Source: an uncultured Oscillospiraceae bacterium (GTDB lineage: Bacteria > Bacillota > Clostridia > Oscillospirales > Acutalibacteraceae). Taken from it: 12,267 nt of DNA. Below the pieces are notes generated by a model. That model searched no databases. It was not told the DNA's origin and saw only the letters and a program-made list of their open reading frames with translations. This document shows, in pieces, positions 7,165 to 12,267 of this stretch; position 1 is the stretch's first letter, and each line of letters starts with the position of its first letter. The stretch covers positions 1 through 12,267 of the forward strand of contig UQVI01000036.1 in the NCBI GenBank assembly GCA_900544515.1, read 5' to 3'. The translations under genes were made by a program, and so were the position numbers.

Positions 7165-7206
7165 ATTAATGAATTGTAAATTTTATTTTAAATAAATGGA
7201 CATAAG

Positions 7207-7235
7207 TTGAATTACACTCTTTTATAATGTATAAT
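7207..7235 (+). promoter_or_regulatory. Sigma-A promoter of the darA-holB-ricT operon
   Basis: TTGAAT (7207-7212), a 17-bp spacer and TATAAT (7230-7235) form a good sigma-A promoter. A second TATAAT at 7223-7228 overlaps but is only 10 bp from the -35 box. The leader to ATG 7298 is about 55 bases. Confidence 0.75.
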
Positions 7236-7297
7236 TGTTTTGAGAGAACTGATGAATTAGGGAGAGAAGAGAATATATTATAAAGGGTGATTCATTT

Positions 7298-7621
7298 ATG
7301 AAACTTGTTATTGTAATTTTATCAAATAAGGATTTGACTCAGGTTCTTGCAGCTGCAAGTGCAGAGGGATTTTTTTCAACTAAGATTTCAACCGCCGGTC
7401 AGTTTTTAGAAGGCGGACATACAACCATTCTTTTTGGTGTTGAAGAAGAAAAAGTGGATTTGCTTTTTGATGTTGTTGAAAAAAATGTAACGAAACGTGT
7501 TGTCAGAAAAACCGGTGTTGAGAGTACACTTGAAGGCTCTTTGCTTAAAAAACCGGTTGATGTAGAGGAATTCGGTGCAGTTGCCTTTGTAGTTGATGTG
7601 GAACAGTTCAAAAGGTTATAA
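7298..7621 (+). CDS. darA: Cyclic-di-AMP receptor, PII-like (DarA/PstA/YaaQ)
   Basis: This is a small cytoplasmic PII-like protein that binds the second messenger cyclic-di-AMP; its output partner is unknown in general. It has 107 residues, and B. subtilis YaaQ is of the same size. The family features are all present: the opening strand MKLVIVILSNKD, then STKISTAGQFLEGGHTTILFGVEEEKVD (about residues 27-54), which matches the T-loop-like region with the T.(G/A)(G/Q)FL..G.TT.. signature, and the closing strand GAVAFVVDVEQF. Position 35, often a glycine in homologues, is Gln here (STAGQF), within the ligand-contact segment. The start is ATG 7298 with AAGGGTGA (7283-7290) seven bases upstream. 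It is followed after two bases by holB, the same order as in Bacillus (tmk-yaaQ-yaaR-holB-yaaT), except that tmk and yaaR are absent here. Confidence 0.93.
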   Translation: MKLVIVILSNKDLTQVLAAASAEGFFSTKISTAGQFLEGGHTTILFGVEEEKVDLLFDVVEKNVTKRVVRKTGVESTLEGSLLKKPVDVEEFGAVAFVVDVEQFKRL

Positions 7622-7623
7622 GT

Positions 7624-8607
7624 ATGAAAATCTCCGGATTTATAGGGAATGAAAGAATAATAGAGCAGCTCGGCTGTCTGATTGATGCCGGGCGTTTTCC
7701 TCACGCTGTTGTTATTGAGGGAGCTGAAGGTCTTGGAAAAAAGACTTTGGCTCGCTTGCTGGCAACGGCTCTTGTTTGTCGTGGGGAAAAAAAGCCGTGT
7801 ATGGAATGCTCGCAGTGTCATAAAGCAGCTGAGAAAATTCATCCGGATATTTTTGAGTACAGTGCCGCAGACGGTGCAAACTCTTTTCATGTTGATACTA
7901 TACGAGATGTGGTTAAGGATGCATATGTTCAGCCGAATGAGGCTGAGTATAAAGTGTATATATTAGGCAATGCCGATTGTATGAGTGTCTCGGCACAGAA
8001 TGCACTTTTGAAAATACTGGAGGAGCCGCCTGAGTATGTCGTGTTTATTCTTACGGCACGTTCAAAAAGTATGCTGCTGGAAACAGTGTTATCAAGATCT
8101 GTTGTTGTAACGCTTGAAGGTGTTGAGCCTGATGAGGGTGCACGATTTATCAGCTCGCGGATTGATGATGTGAGCTATGAGGATGCTAAGCGTGCACTTG
8201 AAACCTTCAATGGAAATATCGGAAAGGCTGTTGCAAGCTTTTCCGACGGAAAAGAAAATGAGCTGGCAGGAGTTTGCCGTGAGATTTGCAGGGCTCTTGT
8301 TGATTCAAGTGAATATGAGCTTTTGTGTGCCTGCTCTGTTTTTCAGAAGGACAGAGGATCCGTCGTTTTTGCCTGTGATTTTTTAAAAAATATTTTCAGA
8401 GATGCACTGGTCTGTAATGAAAATAGTGAGTGTTTATCGGGACAAAGAGATACTGCCATAATGTTAAAAACAAAACTTACCAGACAAAAACTTGTTGACT
8501 TAATGAATGTTTGTGATACACTTAAAGAAATGGCATTGATGAATTCAAATAATTCAATTCTTATAACGAAAATCTGTTACAGCTTAAGACAGGCTGTCGG
8601 CAGATGA
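7624..8607 (+). CDS. holB: DNA polymerase III, delta-prime subunit (HolB)
   Basis: This is the delta-prime subunit of the clamp-loader complex that places the beta sliding clamp on primed DNA. It has 327 residues, matching the family. The AAA+ module runs from the N-terminus: GAEGLGKKT (33-41) in the Walker A position, then a Cys4 zinc site at C52, C59, C62 and C65, VYILGNAD (111-118) in the Walker B position, and the highly conserved NALLKILEEPP (126-136). The trans-acting arginine motif, normally SRC, reads SRS (157-159): the arginine is kept and the cysteine is replaced. The C-terminal helical collar domain follows, ending SILITKICYSLRQAVGR. ATG 7624 lies two bases after the darA stop, with AAAGG (7611-7615) eight bases ahead, so translation is coupled. 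Confusion with DnaX (tau/gamma) is unlikely because there is no long C-terminal extension and the operon context is holB-type. Confidence 0.94.
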   Translation: MKISGFIGNERIIEQLGCLIDAGRFPHAVVIEGAEGLGKKTLARLLATALVCRGEKKPCMECSQCHKAAEKIHPDIFEYSAADGANSFHVDTIRDVVKDAYVQPNEAEYKVYILGNADCMSVSAQNALLKILEEPPEYVVFILTARSKSMLLETVLSRSVVVTLEGVEPDEGARFISSRIDDVSYEDAKRALETFNGNIGKAVASFSDGKENELAGVCREICRALVDSSEYELLCACSVFQKDRGSVVFACDFLKNIFRDALVCNENSECLSGQRDTAIMLKTKLTRQKLVDLMNVCDTLKEMALMNSNNSILITKICYSLRQAVGR

Positions 8608-8623
8608 TATGGAGGATATATAA

Positions 8624-9472
8624 ATGACAAAGGTTGTTGGTGTTCGTTTTAAGGACACAGGCAAGACCTATTATTTTGACCCACAGGGTCTTGATATAAA
8701 AAAAGGTCAGACTCTTGTGGTTGAAACTGCAAGGGGTATTGAATGCGGTGTAGCACAGTATGATGTGAAAGAGGTTGAGGATGACGAAGTCGTTTCTCCT
8801 CTCAAGCCGGTTAAAAGAATTGCTGATGATAACGATTTAAGAATTATCGAAGAAAACAGGCAGTTCGAAAAGGAAGCACTTGAAGTTTGCACGGAGAAGA
8901 TAAAAAAACATAATCTGGAAATGTATCTGACAGGTGCGGATTATTCCTTTGACAGATCAAAAATCGTCTTCTATTTCACAGCGGACGGAAGAGTTGATTT
9001 CAGAGAACTGGTTAAAGATCTCGGTGCACATTTTCGTACAAGGATTGAGCTTAGGCAGATTGGTGTACGTGATGAAAGCAGACTTCTCGGAGGACTCGGA
9101 ATATGCGGAAGACCGTTTTGCTGTGCGACATTTTTAGATGATTTCCATTCCGTTACAATCAAAATGGCAAAGGATCAGGGCTTATCTCTTGCACCGAGTA
9201 AGATCAGCGGTACCTGCGGAAGGCTTATGTGCTGTCTGAAATATGAGCAGAATTCATATGAGTATCTGCATAAGATAACGCCTAAAAAGAATACGGTTGT
9301 GGATTGTCGTGAGGGTAGGGGCGTTGTTGTTGACGCATCCATTCTCACAGGAAAATTGAAGGTTCAGCTCGACAAATCTCCTGAAGGATTGCCTGTTGTT
9401 GTTAATAGGGAAGAGGTAAGAGTTGTAAGAAATGACTCTAACTGCCATAAAGAAAAAAGAACAAAAGAGTAA
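8624..9472 (+). CDS. ricT: PSP1-domain protein RicT/YaaT, RNase Y-associated Fe-S factor
   Basis: In Bacillus, RicT (YaaT) works with RicA and RicF as an Fe-S-cluster complex that targets RNase Y-dependent mRNA maturation and also affects sporulation and biofilm phosphorelay. The protein has 282 residues. The PSP1 domain shows the diagnostic cysteine blocks GGLGICGRPFCC (C161, C166, C167) and CGRLMCCLKYE (C198, C203, C204), joined by the near-invariant SVTIKMAKDQGLSL.PSKISG. The N-terminal part carries VGVRFKDTGKTYYFDP and a typical helix-rich middle. The start is ATG 8624 after GGAGG (8611-8615). It sits 16 bp after holB, as in most Firmicutes. A basic, low-complexity tail (HKEKRTKE) ends the protein. 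No terminator follows, so some transcripts may run into the ferredoxin gene. Confidence 0.94.
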   Translation: MTKVVGVRFKDTGKTYYFDPQGLDIKKGQTLVVETARGIECGVAQYDVKEVEDDEVVSPLKPVKRIADDNDLRIIEENRQFEKEALEVCTEKIKKHNLEMYLTGADYSFDRSKIVFYFTADGRVDFRELVKDLGAHFRTRIELRQIGVRDESRLLGGLGICGRPFCCATFLDDFHSVTIKMAKDQGLSLAPSKISGTCGRLMCCLKYEQNSYEYLHKITPKKNTVVDCREGRGVVVDASILTGKLKVQLDKSPEGLPVVVNREEVRVVRNDSNCHKEKRTKE

Positions 9473-9479
9473 AAATAAC

Positions 9480-9508
9480 TTGATTTTTCGGTTATATACT
9501 GTTATATT
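9480..9508 (+). promoter_or_regulatory. Extended -10 promoter of the ferredoxin gene
   Basis: TTGATT (9480-9485), a 17-bp spacer and TATATT (9503-9508), with TG at 9500-9501 giving an extended -10 element. It lies just after the ricT stop and points to strong, separate expression of the ferredoxin. Confidence 0.7.
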
Positions 9509-9543
9509 ATTGATAGAAGTTTGATGTAGGAGGTGTATCCATA

Positions 9544-9714
9544 ATGGCATATGCAATTTCTGATGATTGTATCTCATGCGGCGCTTGTGCTGCTGAATGT
9601 CCTGTAAGTGCGATTTCTGAAGGCGATGGCAAATTCGTTATCGATGCTGACACTTGTATTGAGTGCGGTGCTTGCGAAGGCGTTTGTCCTGTAAGTGCTC
9701 CTGCACAGGCATAA
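9544..9714 (+). CDS. 2[4Fe-4S] clostridial-type ferredoxin, 56 residues
   Basis: This is a small soluble low-potential electron carrier, in anaerobes the partner of pyruvate:ferredoxin oxidoreductase, hydrogenases and related enzymes. The 56-residue protein has two classical cluster motifs: C9-X2-C12-X2-C15-X3-C19-P and C38-X2-C41-X2-C44-X3-C48-P, separated by the usual 18 residues. Length and symmetry match the clostridial 2[4Fe-4S] ferredoxins, with two near-identical halves (CISCGACAAECPVSAI and CIECGACEGVCPVSAP). The start is ATG 9544 with a perfect AGGAGGTG (9528-9535) eight bases ahead. It has its own extended -10 promoter and a strong terminator, so it is monocistronic and probably highly expressed. 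Although next to ricT, no functional tie is implied. Confidence 0.97.
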   Translation: MAYAISDDCISCGACAAECPVSAISEGDGKFVIDADTCIECGACEGVCPVSAPAQA

Positions 9715-9736
9715 GATATACATAGGTTTATGATTT

Positions 9737-9770
9737 AGACACACTGTTATTCAGTGTGTCTTTTTTCTTT
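9737..9770 (+). terminator. Strong intrinsic terminator after the ferredoxin
   Basis: AGACACACTG (9737-9746) pairs exactly with CAGTGTGTCT (9752-9761) around a 5-base loop (TTATT), followed by a run of T (9761-9766). A 10-bp perfect stem with a T-tract is a textbook rho-independent terminator. Confidence 0.96.
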
Positions 9771-9792
9771 ATTGCATCTTTACTTTTTTTTA

Positions 9793-9821
9793 TTTAGATT
9801 TTGTTTTTTGTTTTCTATAAT
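9793..9821 (+). promoter_or_regulatory. Probable promoter of the gene at 9861
   Basis: TTTAGA (9793-9798), a 17-bp spacer and TATAAT (9816-9821). The -10 box is perfect and the -35 box matches four of six. The start of transcription would be near 9828, about 33 bases before the gene. Confidence 0.5.
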
Positions 9822-9848
9822 CCTCATTACAAATGAATTATCGAAATC

Positions 9849-9854
9849 GGAGGA
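9849..9854 (+). promoter_or_regulatory. Ribosome site that selects ATG 9861
   Basis: GGAGGA (9849-9854) directly touches ATG 9855, which is too close to serve it, but is six bases ahead of the in-frame ATG 9861. The second ATG is therefore the likely start. Confidence 0.7.
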
Positions 9855-9860
9855 ATGATT

Positions 9861-10700
9861 ATGAAAAACAAGAAAAGATTATTTTTAGCAGGAATATGGA
9901 TTGCTTTAGCGGTACTAGTATTGCTGTTGTCTGTTATGTGTAAAAATAATAAATCAATTATTGATATTAAAGTACCGGATTATTATTCGCTCTCCGAATT
10001 TTATTTTGATGGCGATTTTAATGAGTTTTATAGGGATAGTTATGATTGGTATCAATCAATAGAGGATAAAGAGGGTGTTTATATTGTAAATACATCCTTT
10101 TATGATTATGAAGTATTAAATGGATGGAAGGAAAATAAAGTCTACAATTCTGTGCCGGATAAGGCTTTTTGGTATTTTACTGTTTCTCCATCGTATTTAA
10201 AACAAATGGGAATCGAAATAAGTGCAAAAGAAATTAGTGATGCGCAAAATGGTACAAGATTATATCTTATACCTGATACATTAAGTGAAAATGAATCTGA
10301 AATTATGATTTCTTTTTTGAAAGAGGATGCAATAGAAAAGGCAGATACAAGTAATATCCAAACTGTATTTACTGTTAAACAGGATGTTAGGATAATAAAA
10401 TATACACCGAATAAAGCATATTTCACATGGCCCTGTGACAGGGGTCAGGCAGTCACGGATAAAGCTCCTGTTATATATGTTTGCACTTCGGAAAATATGA
10501 AATATTTTGAAAATGAAAGTTTAATTTCAACTGGGCTTGACAGCTATGTGAAATTTGCTGACGGAGACATTGTGCGTAAGTATACAGAAAACAGTATTAT
10601 GAAAAAATACAATACCAAATTCACTGCATCAAGTGCTATATATATTCATGCAGCCAAATCTAAATTGACGGATAAGGGAATTGAAAAGGTGTTTAAATAA
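9861..10700 (+). CDS. Single-pass membrane-anchored exported protein, unknown function
   Basis: I do not firmly recognise this gene. The 279-residue protein starts with a basic stretch (MKNKKR), one long hydrophobic helix (residues 7-27), and then about 250 mostly hydrophilic, Tyr- and Asp-rich residues that should lie outside the cell. The cysteine at 27 is preceded by SVM, which does not fit a lipobox, so a simple membrane anchor is likelier. The later part (PVIYVCTSENMKYFENESLI, then a region with YVKF) resembles by eye the external domain of DUF1430-type bacteriocin-associated membrane proteins. Those are about 650 residues with several C-terminal helices, absent here, and no continuation is seen after the stop. 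The gene is more AT-rich than its neighbours, has its own promoter and terminator, and no operon partner, which suggests a transferred or orphan accessory gene. The start is ATG 9861, not 9855. Confidence 0.82.
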   Translation: MKNKKRLFLAGIWIALAVLVLLLSVMCKNNKSIIDIKVPDYYSLSEFYFDGDFNEFYRDSYDWYQSIEDKEGVYIVNTSFYDYEVLNGWKENKVYNSVPDKAFWYFTVSPSYLKQMGIEISAKEISDAQNGTRLYLIPDTLSENESEIMISFLKEDAIEKADTSNIQTVFTVKQDVRIIKYTPNKAYFTWPCDRGQAVTDKAPVIYVCTSENMKYFENESLISTGLDSYVKFADGDIVRKYTENSIMKKYNTKFTASSAIYIHAAKSKLTDKGIEKVFK

Positions 10701-10716
10701 GCCGGTAGCTTGATGC

Positions 10717-10752
10717 AAGGGGACTATCTGCAGGCGGATAGTTTTCTCTTGT
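10717..10752 (+). terminator. Probable terminator after the exported-protein gene
   Basis: ACTATC (10723-10728) pairs with GATAGT (10737-10742) around an 8-base loop. The stem extends outward through three G-T wobble pairs and two further Watson-Crick pairs, and ends in the T-rich stretch TTTTCTCTTGTTT. The stem is weaker than that after the ferredoxin, but position and orientation fit. Confidence 0.6.
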
Positions 10753-10879
10753 TTATAATCGAAAATACGGGGATATGTCTATTAATTGTGCAAGTTAAGC
10801 AAAATAGTGAACCATGATTTATAGTTTTTGTACATTGCTACAAATGTGTATGCAATAATGGATATTTTGTGTATTATTA

Positions 10880-10907
10880 TTGACATATGTCAGAAATATA
10901 GTATAAT
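10880..10907 (+). promoter_or_regulatory. Consensus sigma-A promoter of the DUF134-pflB unit
   Basis: TTGACA (10880-10885), a 16-bp spacer and TATAAT (10902-10907): both boxes match the consensus fully. Transcription should begin near 10914, about 42 bases before ATG 10956. So strong a promoter with dyads on and after it is likely to be held by a repressor. Confidence 0.88.
10881..10892. promoter_or_regulatory. Perfect 12-bp palindrome on the -35 box
   Basis: TGACATATGTCA is exactly self-complementary and covers five of the six bases of the -35 element plus the first seven of the spacer. A dimeric regulator bound here would block RNA polymerase. The binding protein is not known from sequence. 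Confidence 0.5.
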
Positions 10908-10914
10908 GTGACTG

Positions 10915-10938
10915 TAGTAACCAATAGTAAGTTTACTA
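10915..10938. promoter_or_regulatory. Three TAGTAA half-sites at the transcription start
   Basis: TAGTAA occurs at 10915-10920 and again exactly one helical turn later at 10925-10930. The inverse, TTACTA, follows at 10933-10938, making a two-base-centred dyad with the second copy. They lie right at and after the predicted start of transcription, the usual place for a repressor operator. Autoregulation by the downstream DUF134 protein is one possibility. Confidence 0.5.
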
Positions 10939-10955
10939 ATGAAATGAGGTGCGAA

Positions 10956-11369
10956 ATGGCACGTCCGAGAAAACATAAGCGTATATGCTCTGTTCCGGAA
11001 ATTAAGGATTTCAACACAAAAAATAAGAAAGCTGATACTGTTGATATAACCGTTGAGGAATATGAGGCTGTAAGGCTGATTGACTATGTTGGTTTAACGC
11101 AGCAGGAATGTGCCAAGCAGATGCAGGTTGCACGTTCAACAATTACTGCAATTTATGATAGTGCAAGATACAAAATTTCGGATTCCATTGTAAACAGTAA
11201 GCAGCTTAAGGTAGACGGTGGTGATTTTGAACTTTGTCCCAATGCCAAGCATTGCTGTGGCCAGTGCGGTAAAAACCGCTGCGGCAGGTGCAAGCATGGT
11301 ACATGTGACAGATGTATAGGAATTTTTCATGAGCCGGGCAGAGAGTGCTTTGTAGTACAATACAATTAA
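10956..11369 (+). CDS. DUF134-type HTH regulator with a Cys-rich tail
   Basis: A probable DNA-binding protein of the DUF134 (UPF0251) family, 137 residues. The N-terminal MARPRKHKRICSVPEI.DF is the family signature. TVDITVEEYEAVRLIDYVGLTQQECAKQMQVARSTITAIYDSARYKI (residues 28-74) is the helix-turn-helix, similar to sigma region 4. After residue 90 a tail not required for the HTH holds nine cysteines in 38 residues (C94, C100, C101, C104, C109, C112, C117, C120, C131), with H99 and H114, which suggests a bound metal or Fe-S cluster. The start is ATG 10956 with TGAGGTG (10945-10951) four bases ahead; an upstream in-frame start near 10908 lies inside the promoter region and is rejected. It is 33 bp before pflB with no terminator between, so it may sense redox or metal state and act on that unit. 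The family is fairly sure; the role is inferred. Confidence 0.9.
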   Translation: MARPRKHKRICSVPEIKDFNTKNKKADTVDITVEEYEAVRLIDYVGLTQQECAKQMQVARSTITAIYDSARYKISDSIVNSKQLKVDGGDFELCPNAKHCCGQCGKNRCGRCKHGTCDRCIGIFHEPGRECFVVQYN

Positions 11370-11402
11370 TTTATTTTATATAGTGATACAGGAGGTAAAA
11401 TT

Positions 11403-12219
11403 ATGGAGGCTTGGAGAAGCTTTAAAGAAGGTGTATGGTGTGATGAAATTAATGTAAGTAATTTCATCAAGCTGAATTATACAGCCTATGACGGTGATTC
11501 ATCATTTCTTGAGGGTGCAACCGACAGAACAAATGATGTACTCGCAAAGGTGAAAGAGCTTTTGATTAAGGAGAATGAAAAGGGTGGTGTCCTTGATGTT
11601 GATACGGACAAGGTGCTTTCAATCCTTTCACATGCTCCGGGTTATATTGATAAGGAAAAGGATATTATCGTAGGCTTGCAGACAGATGAACCTCTTAAGA
11701 GAGGCGTTTCTCCTTTTGCCGGCTACAGAAATGCAGTTCAGGCCTGCCGTGCTTACGGTTACGAAATTTCAGATAAAATCAAGGATGAGTTCACATACAG
11801 AACAACGCATAACACAGGTGTATTCCGTGCTTATACAGATACAATGAAAAAAGCACGTCACGCTGGTATTCTCACCGGACTTCCTGATGCTTATGCACGC
11901 GGAAGAATTATCGGTGACTACAGACGTATTGCACTTTACGGTATGGATTATCTTATTGAGCAGAAGAAGCTTGACAAGAAAAAGGTCGGCGAGGCCGATG
12001 TTCTTAATGAAGAGACAATTCATCTTCTTGAGGATCTTTCAAAGCAGCTTGATTTTATGAATCAGCTTAAGGGTCTTGCTCTTGATTACGGCTACGATAT
12101 TTCAAAGCCTGCAACAACAGCAAGAGAGGCAATTCAGTGGCTCTATTTCGGTTATCTCGGTGCAATTAAGGAACAGAACGGTGCTGCCAACTCAATCGGC
12201 AGAATCGCAGAATTTATTG
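11403..12219 (+). CDS. pflB: Pyruvate formate-lyase (formate C-acetyltransferase), 3' truncated
   Basis: The glycyl-radical enzyme splits pyruvate and CoA into acetyl-CoA and formate in anaerobic fermentation. The first 272 residues are present, out of about 750. They align by eye with E. coli PflB throughout: WRSFKEGVWCDEINVSNFIKLNYT.Y.GD.SFL.GATDRT, IVGLQTDEPLKRG, THNTGVFRAYT, GILTGLPDAYARGRIIGDYRRIALYG, YGYDISKPATTAREAIQWLYFGYLGAIKEQNGAA. The catalytic Cys pair and the radical glycine lie beyond the end and cannot be checked. The start is ATG 11403 after AGGAGGT (11390-11396), six bases ahead. The genomic sequence ends at 12219; the frame reads on through the adapter as a false tail (VSYTHLRAHETKANL). 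The upstream DUF134 gene is only 33 bp away. A pflA activase gene would be expected downstream. Confidence 0.97.
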
Positions 12220-12267
12220 CTGTCTCTTATACACATCTCCGAGCCCACGAGACTAAGGCGAATCTCG
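12220..12267. other. Nextera i7 sequencing adapter (not genomic)
   Basis: This is the reverse complement of the left-end adapter: 19-bp mosaic end (12220-12238), linker (12239-12253), i7 index TAAGGCGA (12254-12261), and the start of P7 (12262-12267). It matches 2-49 exactly in inverted form. It interrupts pflB and should be trimmed. Confidence 0.98.

Noticed and set aside
7176..7195. AT-only palindrome after the AEC permease as a terminator
   Set aside because: The symmetric run (TTTATTT and AAATAAA) has no GC pair and almost no loop, so it would not form a stable hairpin.
7399..7890. 163-codon minus-strand frame across darA and holB
   Set aside because: It is antisense to two clearly conserved genes, is rich in Ser/Thr as expected from a reversed Glu/Lys-rich frame, and resembles no family.
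9544..9714. Functional pairing of the ferredoxin with the Fe-S protein RicT
   Set aside because: The ferredoxin has its own promoter and terminator, and adjacency alone is no support for cluster-transfer or electron-transfer to RicT.
1..12267. Terminal inverted repeats suggesting a transposon or linear replicon
   Set aside because: The 48-bp repeats are sequencing adapters. There is no transposase, integrase or replication gene in the window.
1..12267. CRISPR array, tRNA, rRNA, toxin-antitoxin or defence genes
   Set aside because: I looked for regularly spaced repeats, cloverleaf-like stretches and small paired genes in all intergenic regions and saw none.

Overview
The window reads as one complete assembly contig from a low-GC, anaerobic, endospore-forming Firmicute. 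A member of Clostridia of the gut Ruminococcaceae/Oscillospiraceae type is my best guess. The evidence is a gerA-type spore germinant-receptor operon, a clostridial 2[4Fe-4S] ferredoxin, pyruvate formate-lyase, the Firmicute-specific darA-holB-ricT block, and AT-rich DNA with strong AGGAGG ribosome sites and frequent TTG/GTG starts. Taxonomy is inferred, not proven. Both extreme ends (1-49 and 12220-12267) are not genomic: they are Nextera transposase adapters with the same i7 index, in opposite orientation. They create false peptide ends on the first and last genes.

Layout, left to right. (1) 138-3739: a three-gene germinant receptor operon (A, B and C subunits) with overlapping genes. (2) 3714-3869, minus strand: a 51-residue gene or gene fragment with an excellent Shine-Dalgarno site. 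It looks like the amino-terminal membrane anchor of a SpoIID-type protein, cut off at the end of the ger operon. (3) 3882-7164: a vegetative promoter, a leader with a 9-bp dyad, then citrate synthase, an unrecognised polytopic membrane protein and an AEC-family permease, spaced about 22 bp apart as one operon. (4) 7207-9472: a promoter and the conserved housekeeping block for a c-di-AMP-binding PII-like protein (DarA), DNA polymerase III delta-prime (HolB) and the Fe-S RNase Y-associated factor RicT/YaaT. (5) 9480-9770: a monocistronic 56-residue ferredoxin with an extended -10 promoter and a strong terminator. (6) 9793-10752: an AT-richer, isolated gene for a single-pass membrane-anchored exported protein with its own promoter and a probable terminator. 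(7) 10880-12219: a consensus promoter with a palindrome on its -35 box and three TAGTAA half-sites at the start point, a DUF134-type regulator with a nine-cysteine tail, and 33 bp later pyruvate formate-lyase, cut by the contig end.

Most of the window is ordinary core genome: spore germination, central carbon metabolism, replication/RNA turnover and fermentation. I found no defence system, mobile element, CRISPR array, tRNA or rRNA, and nothing that is convincingly a new system. The points most worth a second look are the Cys-rich DUF134 regulator with its half-site cluster ahead of pflB, the truncated SpoIID-like gene whose translation signals overlap the citrate synthase promoter, the citrate synthase/membrane protein/AEC permease operon, and the orphan exported protein at 9861-10700.
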